Part shown: positions 55,453 through 63,769 of the stretch, in pieces
Layout of the letters: each line of letters begins with the position of its first letter
Numbering within the stretch: position 1 is the stretch's first letter
Source: Roseomonas sp. KE2513
GTDB lineage: Bacteria; Pseudomonadota; Alphaproteobacteria; Acetobacterales; Acetobacteraceae
Assembly (NCBI RefSeq): GCF_016107305.1
Contig: NZ_RCVR01000004.1
Coordinates: 124,001-188,000, forward strand
Direction: 5' to 3'
DNA length: 64,000 nt
Notes under the pieces: generated by a model
The model's database searches: none
Told to the model about the DNA's origin: nothing
Seen by the model: the letters and a program-made list of their open reading frames with translations, nothing else
Program-made: the position numbers and the translations under genes

Positions 55453-56637
55453 TCAGGCGTTGCCCGCCAGGTAGTCCATAGCTGCCTTCACCCCGCCATC
55501 CTCGTGCGGAACGCCCGCGACGCGCAGCCCCATTTCGACCCCGCCGAGCGTGCCGAGAAGCGAGAGGTCGTTGAAGGCGCCGAGATGGCCGATGCGGAAG
55601 ACCCGGTCGTTCAGCCGGCCGAGGCCGTTGCCGAGCGACATGTCGAAGCGCTCCAGGATCGCTGCCCGCAAAGCGTTGGCCGAGTGCCCCTCGGGCACGC
55701 GGACGGCGGTCAGCACGGGGGAGAAGTGCCGAGGCTCGGCGCACTGCACCTCAAGGCCCCAGGCGCGCACGGCGCGGCGCGTGGCCTCCGCGTGGCGCTC
55801 ATGCCGGGCAAAGACGTTCGGCAAGCCCTCCTCCGCCAGCATGTCCATGGCGGTATCCAGCGCGTAGAGCATGTTCGTCGCGGGCGTGTAGGGAAAGTAG
55901 CCCGTCGCGTTGGCGGCAATCATCGGCTTCCAATCCCAGAAGCTGCGCGGCAGCTTCGCAGTGTCGCTCGCCTTCAGCGCCTTCTTTGACACGGCGTTGA
56001 AGGAGAGGCCGGGCGGCAGCATCAGCCCCTTCTGGCTGCCCGAGACGGTGACATCCACGCCCCACTCGTCGTGCTTGTACTCGACGGAGCCGAGGGAGGA
56101 GATGGTGTCCACCAGCAGCAGTGCCGGGTGGCCAGCCGCGTCCATCGCGCGGCGCACCTCGTCAACGCGCGAGGTGCAGCCGGTGCTCGTCTCGTTGTGG
56201 ACGACGCAGACGGCCTTGATCTCATGCCCCTTGTCGGCGCGCAGGGCTTCCTCGATGGCCGGCACATCGGCGGCGCGGCGCCAATCGGTCTCGATAAGGC
56301 GCGGCTTGAGGGCCAGGCGCTCGGCCATCTCCTGCCAGAGATGGGCGAACCAGCCCGTCTCGCACATCAGCACGGTGTCGCCGGGAGAGAGGGTGTTCAC
56401 CAGCGCCGCCTCCCAGGCGCCGGTTCCGGAGGCGGGATAGATCACCACCGGCCCCTCTGTTCCGAAGACCGGCTTCACCTTCTCCAGCACGCGCTTGCCG
56501 AGAATGCCGAAATCGGGCCCGCGATGGTCCATGGTCGGGTTGTCGAGGGCACGAAGCACGCGGTCCGGCACGTTGGTTGGCCCGGGGATCTGCAGGAAGT
56601 GGCGCCCGTTCTCGGGTCGGGTGGTGAAATAGGCCAT
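55453..56637 (-). CDS. Serine-glyoxylate aminotransferase-like (class V)
   Basis: 394 residues. PLP enzyme, fold type I: FLQIPGPTNVPDRVL near the start, YPASGTGAWEAALVN (about 67-81), DTISSLGSVEYKHDEWGVDVTVSGSQKGLMLPPG with the PLP Lys in SQKGL (about 201). This signature is that of SgaA/AGXT relatives converting serine and glyoxylate to hydroxypyruvate and glycine. Divergent from the ring-opening amidohydrolase gene. Confidence 0.93.
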   Translation of the reverse strand: MAYFTTRPENGRHFLQIPGPTNVPDRVLRALDNPTMDHRGPDFGILGKRVLEKVKPVFGTEGPVVIYPASGTGAWEAALVNTLSPGDTVLMCETGWFAHLWQEMAERLALKPRLIETDWRRAADVPAIEEALRADKGHEIKAVCVVHNETSTGCTSRVDEVRRAMDAAGHPALLLVDTISSLGSVEYKHDEWGVDVTVSGSQKGLMLPPGLSFNAVSKKALKASDTAKLPRSFWDWKPMIAANATGYFPYTPATNMLYALDTAMDMLAEEGLPNVFARHERHAEATRRAVRAWGLEVQCAEPRHFSPVLTAVRVPEGHSANALRAAILERFDMSLGNGLGRLNDRVFRIGHLGAFNDLSLLGTLGGVEMGLRVAGVPHEDGGVKAAMDYLAGNA

Positions 56638-56690
56638 GGGGCGTCCTCCGCTCTGGGGCCGGTCTAGCCCCCTCCCCCGCGCGCTGCCAA

Positions 56691-56728
56691 TGAGTTCGGC
56701 ACCTGCGATTGATGAGGATTATGGATGC
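56691..56728 (+). repeat. 38-bp leader repeat, copy 1
   Basis: TGAGTTCGGC, then a variable 8-base spacer, then a 20-base block reading TTGATGAGGATTATGGATGC, identical to 57876-57913 outside the spacer. Ends 43 bases before the likely start of the amidohydrolase gene. Probably a regulator-binding site or conserved leader. Confidence 0.7.
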
Positions 56729-56771
56729 CGGGGCCTTTCCCTCCGCCGGGGTTGCGGTAAGCCTCCCCGCC

Positions 56772-57875
56772 ATGACCCGCCGCGCCGCCCTTCACCGTGT
56801 TCCTATGGCCCATCCGGGGGATGCATCCGCCGTCGAGGCCCTGATCGACGGTGGCGGGCTGGACCCGGCGACCATCGTCGCCATCCTCGGCAAGACCGAG
56901 GGCAATGGCTGCGTGAACGACTTCACCCGCGCCTATGCCGTGGCCGAACTCGGCACGATGCTCGCAGGGCGCCTGGGCACCACGCGGACGTCGGTGCTGG
57001 AACGGGTGGCCATGGTAATGTCGGGCGGCACAGAGGGCGGTCTCTCGCCGCATCTCCTCGTGCTGACGGTCTCGGACACCGACGAGCCGCCAGTGGGTGC
57101 ACTGGCGATCGGCACCGCCTTCACGCCCGAGTTCCGGCCGGAGGAAATCGGCCGCATGTCCCAGGTGGAGGCCACCGCCGCCGCTGTGCGGGACGCCATG
57201 CGCGCGGCCGGCCTCTCCTGCCCCTCGGACGTGCACTTCGTGCAGGTGAAGTGCCCGCTTCTCACCACCGCCCGCGTGGCCGAGGCCGCTGCGCGCGGAG
57301 GGGATGTCGCGACGGCCGACACCTATGAATCCATGGGCCTGTCCCGCGGCGCATCCGCCCTCGGCGTCGCCCTGGCGCTGGAGGAGGTGCCCCATGCCGC
57401 CCTGTCGGACGCGGTGATCGGGCAGGACTTCTCCCTCTGGTCACGCCGGGCCAGCGCCTCGGCCGGGGTGGAGCTGACGCGGAACGAGGTGATCGTCTTC
57501 GGCGTCAGTTTCGACTGGGCGGGGGACCTGACGATCGCCCACGACGTGATGCGGGACGGCATCGACCTGCCGGCAGTGCAACGGGCGCTCGCGGGCGCCG
57601 GGCTGGATGCCGGTGGGGGGCAACTCGATGCGGCGCAGGCCGAACGGCTGGTCGCCCTGCTCGTGAAAGCCGAGCCCTCTTCCACTGGCACGATCCGCGG
57701 CCGCCGCCACATCATGTGGGACGACAGCGACATCAACGCGACCCGCCACGCCCGGGCGCTCGTGGGCGGGGTGGTCGCGGCCGCGATAGGGCGGACGGAC
57801 CTCTTCGTCTCCGGCGGCGCCGAGCACCAGGGGCCGGACGGCGGCGGGCCTGTGGCGGTGATCGCGCGGCGCTGA
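56772..57875 (+). CDS. Ring-opening amidohydrolase (cyanuric acid hydrolase/barbiturase family)
   Basis: 367 residues from ATG 56772, giving the usual family length; an ATG at 56709 would place the leader repeat inside the gene. The three-fold repeated fold shows its Ser and Lys motifs: GKTEGNGCVNDFTRAYA and VMSGGTEGGLSPH; VQVKCPLL and SRGASALGVALAL; DSDINATRHARA and FVSGGAEHQGPDGGGPVAVIA. Family members open s-triazine or pyrimidine rings (cyanuric or barbituric acid). Context (aminotransferase, dehydrogenase) suggests heterocycle catabolism; the substrate is not certain. Confidence 0.93.
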   Translation: MTRRAALHRVPMAHPGDASAVEALIDGGGLDPATIVAILGKTEGNGCVNDFTRAYAVAELGTMLAGRLGTTRTSVLERVAMVMSGGTEGGLSPHLLVLTVSDTDEPPVGALAIGTAFTPEFRPEEIGRMSQVEATAAAVRDAMRAAGLSCPSDVHFVQVKCPLLTTARVAEAAARGGDVATADTYESMGLSRGASALGVALALEEVPHAALSDAVIGQDFSLWSRRASASAGVELTRNEVIVFGVSFDWAGDLTIAHDVMRDGIDLPAVQRALAGAGLDAGGGQLDAAQAERLVALLVKAEPSSTGTIRGRRHIMWDDSDINATRHARALVGGVVAAAIGRTDLFVSGGAEHQGPDGGGPVAVIARR

Positions 57876-57937
57876 TGAGTTCGGCGCATCCCATTGATGA
57901 GGATTATGGATGCGACGGCCTGACCCGCCTCGGCTAG
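57875..57937 (+). CDS. Possible 20-residue leader peptide
   Basis: ORF whose ATG overlaps the amidohydrolase stop (TGATG). It reads MSSAHPIDEDYGCDGL then TRLG and stop, ending 24 bases before the FAD/Fe-S dehydrogenase start. Copy 1 of the leader repeat, read in the same frame from 56690, gives MSSAPAIDEDYGCRGL. Conservation may be of the DNA rather than the peptide, so translation is unproven. Confidence 0.35.
   Translation: MSSAHPIDEDYGCDGLTRLG
57876..57913 (+). repeat. 38-bp leader repeat, copy 2
   Basis: Same two conserved blocks as 56691-56728 with a different 8-base spacer. Ends 48 bases before the ATG of the FAD/Fe-S dehydrogenase, nearly the same spacing as copy 1. Confidence 0.7.
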
Positions 57938-57961
57938 GTTGGTCGCGCAGGAGACGTCCGA

Positions 57962-60883
57962 ATGAACGCCATCACTCGCGCGCGTAGCGCCCCCGGCGAC
58001 AGCCGCCTTGCTGCCCGCCTGAAGCGGGAAACCGCGGGGGAGGTGCTCTTCGGCGCCGGCGACCGCGGTCGCTACGCGACGGATGCGAGCATCTATCAGG
58101 TCGAGCCCGTCGGCGTTCTGGTGCCGCGCAGCATCGAGGACGTGGCGACGGCAATGGCGATCTGCCGCGAGGAGGGCGTGCCCGTGCTGCCACGCGGCGG
58201 CGGGACGAGCCAGTGCGGGCAGACGGTGAACCGCGCCCTCGTGGTCGACTGTACGCGGCACCTTCGTAACGTCGTCTCGGTGGATAAGGCGGCAATGCAG
58301 GCGACGGTGCAGCCTGGCATTGCCCTGGGTGCGCTAAATGATGCCCTGAAGAAGGACGGGCTGTTCTTCCCCGTCGATCCCTCGACCTGGGCGCGCTGCA
58401 CGATCGGGGGCATGGCCGCGAACAACTCCTGCGGCTCGAAGTCCATCCGCTACGGGCTGATGGCGGACAATGTGCTCTCCATCGACGCCATCCTGCCGAA
58501 CGGCGACCGGTTCACCTTCGGCGAGCTGCCGGACAATCTCGGCGAGGGCGTGCCGGGCTCGGTCGCGGAGTTGGTAACGCGCTTGCGCGCACTCGGTGCC
58601 GCCGAGGCCGCGGAGATCGCGGCGCGCTTCCCGAAGGTGCTGCGCCGGGTGGGCGGCTACAATCTCGAGGCGCTGACGCCAGAGGCGCGGGCGAATGGCC
58701 GCGGCAACCTCGCGCGCATTCTCGTCGGCAGCGAGGGCACGCTCGCCTTCTCGGCCGGCATCGACCTCAAGCTCTGGCCAATCAAGCCGCGCAAGGCGCT
58801 CGGCATCTGCCAGTTCCCGACCTTCCGCGCGGCGATGGAGGCCTCGAAGCACCTCGTCACGCTGAACCCGGAGGCCGTGGAGCTGGTGGATCGCACGATG
58901 ATTGATCTCGGCCGGTCCATTGACATCTATCGCCCGACAATCGACCGCATGGTCATCGGCGAACCGGACAGCCTGCTGATCGTCGAGTTCCACGGTCATG
59001 AGGACGCGGCGCTGGCGCGAGAGCTGCGCCGGCTGGACGAGATGATGGCCGACCTTGGCTATCCGGGCGCCGTGGTGGAGTGCATCGATTCCGGCTTCCA
59101 GGCAGCGGTCGCCGAGGTGCGCGAGGCCGGGCTGAACATTATGATGTCCATGAAGGGCGACGGGAAGCCGGTCTCCTTCATCGAGGACACCGCCGTGCAG
59201 CTCGACGACCTCGCCGATTACACGGAGCGGCTGAACGAGGTCTTCGAGCGCCATGGCACCAAGGGCACCTGGTACGCCCATGCGAGCGTCGGCTGCCTGC
59301 ATGTCCGCCCCGTGCTGAACATGAAGAGCGGCGAGGACGTGCGGCGGATGCGCGAGATCGCCGAGGAGTGCTTCGCCCTCGTCCGCGAGTACAAGGGCAG
59401 CCATTCCGGCGAGCACGGCGACGGCATCGTGCGCTCCGAGTTCCACGAGGAGATGTTCGGGCCGCGCATCGTGCGCGCCTTCGAGGCGGTGAAGGACGCC
59501 TTCGACCCGGAGGGGCTGATGAACCCCGGGCGGGTGGTGCGCCCGGCGAAGATGGATGACCGCAGCCTGTTCCGCTACCCGCCGGACTACGCGGCAGACC
59601 CCTCATTGAAGCCGGTGCTGGACTGGTCGGCCTGGCCGGGGCCGCAGGGCGGTTTCCTCGGCGCGGTCGAGATGTGCAACAACAACGGCACCTGCCGGAA
59701 GTTCGACGCGGGCGTGATGTGCCCGAGCTTCCGGGCCACGCGCAACGAGCGCGACCTGACACGCGGGCGCGCCAACACGCTGCGCCTGGCGCTGACCGGC
59801 CAGCTCGGCCCAGACGCGCTTGCCTCCGACGAGGTGGCGGAAGCGCTCTCGCTCTGTGTCTCCTGCAAGGCCTGCCGGCGCGAGTGCCCGACCGGCGTGG
59901 ACATGGCGAAGATGAAGATCGAGGCGCAGCACGCGCGCGCAAAGCGCGACGGCGTCTCCGCGAAGGATCGACTGATCGCCAGCCTGCCGCGGTGGGCCCC
60001 GATGGCGTCCCGCCTGCCAGCTCTGGCCAACGCGCGCGAGTGGGTGCCCGGCGCGCGCGGAATAGGGGAGCGTGCACTGGGCTTCTCGCGGGAGCGCGCC
60101 CTGCCCCGCTTCTCCGGCAAGCCTTTCCGCGACATTGAGGCCGACGCACCCGCCCCGCGCGGCGACGTCGTGCTGCTGGCCGATACCTTCAATCGCTATT
60201 TCGAGCCGGAGAACCTGCACGCCGCCCGGCGCGTGCTGCGGGCGGCCGGCTACCGCGCGGTCTCGGCGCGCGCAGCCAACAGCGCGCGGCCGCTCTGCTG
60301 CGGGCGCACCTATCTTGCTGCGGGCATGGTGGACGAGGCGCGGGCGGAGGCGCGGCGTACGATAGATGCGCTCTCTAGCTCGGACCTCCCGGTGGTAGGG
60401 CTGGAACCCTCCTGCCTCCTCACACTGCGGGACGAGTTCAAGTCGCTCCTCCCAGGCGCCGAAGCGGACCGGCTCTCTGATCGCGCAGTGCTTCTCTCTG
60501 AGTTCCTCGTGCGCGAGAAGGCCGAACTGCCGCTGAAGGCAGTGGCACCGGCCGCGCATATCCACGGCCACTGCCACCAGAAGTCCTTCGGCGCCTTCCC
60601 AGAGGCGGTGAAGGCCCTACGCGCAGTGCCGGGGCTGGAGGTGAAGCCCATCACCTCCTCCTGCTGCGGCATGGCCGGCGCCTTCGGCTACGACGCGCGG
60701 CGGGTGGAGGTCTCGAAGGCCATGGGAGAGCTCTCCCTCGCGCCGGCGGTGCGCGCGGCACCCGCCGAGGATCTGATCGTGGCCGACGGCACCTCCTGCC
60801 GTCACCAGATACAGGAACTGACGGGGCGTGAGGCGCTGCACAGCGCGCGCGTTCTCGACCAGGCACTACTACGGCAGGGTTGA
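57962..60883 (+). CDS. FAD-linked oxidase / Fe-S dehydrogenase (GlcD-GlcF-type fusion, Dld/YdiJ-like)
   Basis: 973 residues. The N-terminal FAD-binding PCMH domain: VPVLPRGGGTSQCGQTVN (about 75-92) and GGMAANNSCGSKSIRYG. A GlcD-type C-terminal FAD domain follows, with HSGEHGDGIVRSE and EGLMNPGRVV. The ferredoxin part (about 575-660) has CNNNGTCRK...CPSF and CVSCKACRRECPTGVDM for two 4Fe-4S clusters. The C-terminal CCG domains have LCCGRTYL and SSCCGMAGAFGYD. The architecture suits oxidation of a 2-hydroxy acid (glycolate, D-lactate, 2-hydroxyglutarate) with electrons passed to quinone. Confidence 0.94.
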   Translation: MNAITRARSAPGDSRLAARLKRETAGEVLFGAGDRGRYATDASIYQVEPVGVLVPRSIEDVATAMAICREEGVPVLPRGGGTSQCGQTVNRALVVDCTRHLRNVVSVDKAAMQATVQPGIALGALNDALKKDGLFFPVDPSTWARCTIGGMAANNSCGSKSIRYGLMADNVLSIDAILPNGDRFTFGELPDNLGEGVPGSVAELVTRLRALGAAEAAEIAARFPKVLRRVGGYNLEALTPEARANGRGNLARILVGSEGTLAFSAGIDLKLWPIKPRKALGICQFPTFRAAMEASKHLVTLNPEAVELVDRTMIDLGRSIDIYRPTIDRMVIGEPDSLLIVEFHGHEDAALARELRRLDEMMADLGYPGAVVECIDSGFQAAVAEVREAGLNIMMSMKGDGKPVSFIEDTAVQLDDLADYTERLNEVFERHGTKGTWYAHASVGCLHVRPVLNMKSGEDVRRMREIAEECFALVREYKGSHSGEHGDGIVRSEFHEEMFGPRIVRAFEAVKDAFDPEGLMNPGRVVRPAKMDDRSLFRYPPDYAADPSLKPVLDWSAWPGPQGGFLGAVEMCNNNGTCRKFDAGVMCPSFRATRNERDLTRGRANTLRLALTGQLGPDALASDEVAEALSLCVSCKACRRECPTGVDMAKMKIEAQHARAKRDGVSAKDRLIASLPRWAPMASRLPALANAREWVPGARGIGERALGFSRERALPRFSGKPFRDIEADAPAPRGDVVLLADTFNRYFEPENLHAARRVLRAAGYRAVSARAANSARPLCCGRTYLAAGMVDEARAEARRTIDALSSSDLPVVGLEPSCLLTLRDEFKSLLPGAEADRLSDRAVLLSEFLVREKAELPLKAVAPAAHIHGHCHQKSFGAFPEAVKALRAVPGLEVKPITSSCCGMAGAFGYDARRVEVSKAMGELSLAPAVRAAPAEDLIVADGTSCRHQIQELTGREALHSARVLDQALLRQG

Positions 60884-60979
60884 ACCGCAGGGCCGCGTCC
60901 AGGCGCCGCCCGCTGCTGGCAAGGCAAGCAGCAGGAGGCGCTTCCCCGAGCGCGCTTGCGTGCGGAACTTGCTTCTTGG

Positions 60980-61134
60980 GAGAACCAGCGCCTGTTCCTG
61001 TGCAGCGCCGAGGCCGCGGCACGACGGGCCGGCAGATTAGGGTACGGGCCTACGGCGAGGGCCGTCCGATGCTCCCCACGGCCGAAGGTATTTGCGCGGC
61101 GCAGGCTCCCCACGCGAAGTTCGTTCTAAGGTGA
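60980..61134 (+). pseudogene. Remnant of an OmpA C-terminal domain
   Basis: In-frame up to TGA 61134, the end reads IRVRAYGEGRPMLPTAEG...AKFVLR, matching the last 32 residues of the two ompA genes (IQAFGESRPLVPTADG...VEIVLR). Upstream, in another frame, NQRL...AEAAARRAG resembles their NQRLSQRRAEAVAAEL, so a frameshift or deletion is present. No beta-barrel part remains. Confidence 0.7.
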
Positions 61135-61157
61135 TTTTTGGTACATACTCGTAATTA

Positions 61158-61175
61158 TGTGTCTCTTGGGGCACA
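61158..61175 (+). promoter_or_regulatory. Conserved inverted repeat upstream of ompA copy 1
   Basis: TGTGTCTCTTGGGGCACA, with TGTG/CACA arms, ends 115 bases before the ATG. A similar 18-mer lies at nearly the same distance upstream of copy 2. May be an operator or a 5' stem-loop of the mRNA. Confidence 0.55.
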
Positions 61176-61290
61176 ACTTGTCGTTGCGTAACAGACAGGG
61201 GTTCTGCACCCGGCTCACGAGGGTATGATCCGGGAATAGCTCAGTGCCGCCCCTCCCGGACGGCAAAGCCGCCATTGAAAGATCAGCCCG

Positions 61291-62421
61291 ATGAGTCGCC
61301 TGCGCGCCCTTGCCCTCGCCAGCACGATGCTTGCCCTGCCTCTTGCGGCACAGGCGCAGCCCGTGACGGGGCTTTATGTCGGTGCAGGGGCTGGCCTGAA
61401 CTATGTCCAGGGAACCGAGAGCAACCTGACTGGCAACGCCGCCGCCGCGGCCCGGGCCGCCGGCATCTCCACGGGCGTCGAGGTCAACTGGGAGAACGGC
61501 TACGCGGTGGTCGGCTCGCTCGGCTGGGGCTTTGGGAACGGCCTGCGCACGGAAGTCGAGGGCTTCTACCGCAACAACGACTATCACGGCACCACGGTCG
61601 CTGGCCTCGCGAGCCGGCGCAATGGCGGCAACCTCTGGCAGGCCGGCGCCATGGTGAACGCCCTCTATGACGTCGACCTCCGTCGCTTCGGCTGGGCGCA
61701 GCCCATCTTCACCCCCTATATCGGCGTGGGCATCGGCTGGTCGCACGTGACGCAGGATGACGTGCGGAGCGACTTCCGTCCGGTCCGCTCGCAGGTCATC
61801 GTCAGCAGCGGCGACGATGACGTCTTCGCCTTCCAGGGTATCGCCGGCGCGTCCTTCCCGCTCGGCAACACCGGACTCAGCCTGACGGCCGAGTACCGCT
61901 TCTTCGGTACGACCAAGCCGACCTTCGACGTCGCCCAGCGCCAGACGATCAGCAACACGGTGACCCTGAGCCGGCAGGGCCAGGAGAACTTTAACCACAG
62001 CGCGCTGCTCGGCCTGCGCTACGTGTTCAACCAGCCGCGCGCCGCTGTGCCGGTGGCCGTCGCCCCCGCGCCGGCCGCGGCGCCTGCGCCTGCCCGCACC
62101 TACCTCGTGTTCTTCGACTTCGACCGCGCCGACCTGACGGACCGCGCCCGCCAGATCATCGCCGAGGCCGCCCAGGCCGTGAACACGACCGGCACCACCC
62201 GCATCGAGGTGGCCGGCCACGCCGACCGCTCGGGCACCCCGCAGTACAACCAGCGCCTGTCCCAGCGCCGCGCCGAGGCCGTTGCGGCCGAGCTGTCGCG
62301 CCGTGGCATCGCCCGCAGCCAGATGTCGATCCAGGCCTTTGGCGAGAGCCGCCCGCTGGTCCCGACCGCCGACGGCGTGCGCGAGCCGCAGAACCGCCGC
62401 GTGGAGATCGTCCTGCGCTGA
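61291..62421 (+). CDS. ompA: OmpA-family outer membrane protein, copy 1
   Basis: 376 residues. Signal peptide (MSRLRALALASTMLALPLAAQAQ), then an eight-stranded beta-barrel N-terminus (about 25-245) with alternating patterns such as GLYVGAGAGLNYV and SLTAEYRFFG, a short Ala/Pro linker, and the peptidoglycan-binding OmpA domain (about 270-376) with YLVFFDFDRADLTDRARQII, GHADRSGTPQYNQRLSQRRAEAV and NRRVEIVLR. Conserved Asp and Arg in the last two contact diaminopimelate. Links outer membrane to wall. Confidence 0.96.
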   Translation: MSRLRALALASTMLALPLAAQAQPVTGLYVGAGAGLNYVQGTESNLTGNAAAAARAAGISTGVEVNWENGYAVVGSLGWGFGNGLRTEVEGFYRNNDYHGTTVAGLASRRNGGNLWQAGAMVNALYDVDLRRFGWAQPIFTPYIGVGIGWSHVTQDDVRSDFRPVRSQVIVSSGDDDVFAFQGIAGASFPLGNTGLSLTAEYRFFGTTKPTFDVAQRQTISNTVTLSRQGQENFNHSALLGLRYVFNQPRAAVPVAVAPAPAAAPAPARTYLVFFDFDRADLTDRARQIIAEAAQAVNTTGTTRIEVAGHADRSGTPQYNQRLSQRRAEAVAAELSRRGIARSQMSIQAFGESRPLVPTADGVREPQNRRVEIVLR

Positions 62422-62486
62422 GCAGGCGATCCCTCACCGGGAGAACAGGAGGGGGCGGGACCGCAGGGTCCCGCCCCTTTCTTCAT
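62062..62486 (+). repeat. 425-bp near-identical block, copy 1
   Basis: Pairs with 63410-63834. Covers the Ala/Pro linker, the whole OmpA domain and the downstream terminator, nearly base for base, except for an island of about 50 bases (62297-62345) with many changes. The upstream barrel halves are much more divergent. Confidence 0.9.
62452..62482 (+). terminator. Terminator of ompA copy 1
   Basis: GGGGCGGGACC / GGTCCCGCCCC, 11 perfect pairs with a 4-base loop, followed by TTTCTT. Sits 30 bases after the stop; the identical element follows copy 2. Confidence 0.9.
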
Positions 62487-62512
62487 GGTTTGTCAACTTA
62501 GGTTACGAGAAC

Positions 62513-62530
62513 TGTGTCCCTCACGACACA
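62513..62530 (+). promoter_or_regulatory. Conserved inverted repeat upstream of ompA copy 2
   Basis: TGTGTCCCTCACGACACA; the flanking C and G extend the arms to CTGTGTC/GACACAG. Ends 114 bases before the ATG, matching the element of copy 1 in sequence, length and spacing. Confidence 0.55.
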
Positions 62531-62644
62531 GCGCCGGGTCATCGTTTTTTTCGGCAGGAACCTGCAACCTAGCTGAATGTTGTGGAGGCCAGCGGTGCCT
62601 ATCTGTCGGCCGCTACCGTTCCTCCGTTTTCTAAGGATCACTCC

Positions 62645-63769
62645 ATGTCGCTTCGCAAGGCTCTTCTGGCCGCTACGATGCTGGCGCTGCCCCTTGCCGC
62701 GCAGGCCCAGCCCGTTTCCGGCCTCTACATCGCCGGTGGCTTCGGCGCGAACTGGCTGCAGGATGCGAAGCTCGGCGCCACGGGCCCCCTGGCCGACTCC
62801 CTCGCCCGCTCCGGCATCAGCCCGCGCGGCGAAGTCGCCTTCAACACCGGCTTCGTCGGCCTGGCCAGCCTCGGCTGGGGCTTCGGCAACGGCCTCCGCG
62901 CCGAGGTCGAGGGCAGCTACCGCCAGAACGACGTGGACAAGATCCGCGGCTTCCGCGGCACCACCAGCCAGGCGGACGGCAAGTCCCGCTCCTACGGCGT
63001 GATGGCCAACGTCTTCTATGACCTCGACTTCACCCGCTTCGGTGTGCCGACCTACGTCCAGCCCTACATCGGCGGTGGTATCGGCTACATCTGGCGCGAC
63101 TTCGACGACGTGCGCGTGAACGTCCTCGGTGGTCAGCTCCGCAGCAGCGACACCGATGGCCGCTTCGCCTACCAGGGCATCGCCGGCCTCGCCGTGCCGC
63201 TGACGCAGTTCGGCGTTACCGGCCTGTCGCTCACCGCCGAGTACCGCTTCCTCGGCACGCTCGAGCACTCGATCGACACCACCAGCAGCGGCGGCGGCTT
63301 CTCCAGCTCGCGCGGCGGCACGAAGTCCGAGAACTACAACCACTCCGCCATCATCGGCCTTCGCTACGCCTTCAACCAGCCGCGCCCGGTGGCGCCGGCC
63401 CCGATGGTTGCCCCCGCGCCGGCCGCGGCGCCCGCGCCTGCCCGCACCTACCTCGTGTTCTTCGACTTCGACCGCGCCGACCTGACGGACCGCGCCCGCC
63501 AGATCATCGCCGAGGCCGCCCAAGCCGTGAACACGACCGGCACCACCCGCATCGAGGTGGCCGGCCACGCCGACCGCTCGGGCACCCCGCAGTACAACCA
63601 GCGCCTGTCCCAGCGCCGCGCCGAGGCCGTTGCGGCCGAGCTGTCCCAGCGCGGGATCAGCCGCTCGCAGATCACGGTCCAGGCCTTCGGCGAGAGCCGC
63701 CCGCTGGTCCCGACCGCCGACGGCGTGCGCGAGCCGCAGAACCGCCGCGTGGAGATCGTCCTGCGCTGA
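62645..63769 (+). CDS. ompA: OmpA-family outer membrane protein, copy 2
   Basis: 374 residues from ATG 62645, preceded by AAGGA. Signal peptide KALLAATMLALPLAAQAQ, barrel (about 24-250) with GLYIAGGFGANWLQD and SLTAEYRFLGTLE, linker and an OmpA domain almost identical to copy 1. The barrels share overall pattern but differ in the loops (here QNDVDKIRGFRGTT and GGGFSSSRGGTK), suggesting separate surface exposure. Probably arose by tandem duplication. Confidence 0.96.
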   Translation: MSLRKALLAATMLALPLAAQAQPVSGLYIAGGFGANWLQDAKLGATGPLADSLARSGISPRGEVAFNTGFVGLASLGWGFGNGLRAEVEGSYRQNDVDKIRGFRGTTSQADGKSRSYGVMANVFYDLDFTRFGVPTYVQPYIGGGIGYIWRDFDDVRVNVLGGQLRSSDTDGRFAYQGIAGLAVPLTQFGVTGLSLTAEYRFLGTLEHSIDTTSSGGGFSSSRGGTKSENYNHSAIIGLRYAFNQPRPVAPAPMVAPAPAAAPAPARTYLVFFDFDRADLTDRARQIIAEAAQAVNTTGTTRIEVAGHADRSGTPQYNQRLSQRRAEAVAAELSQRGISRSQITVQAFGESRPLVPTADGVREPQNRRVEIVLR

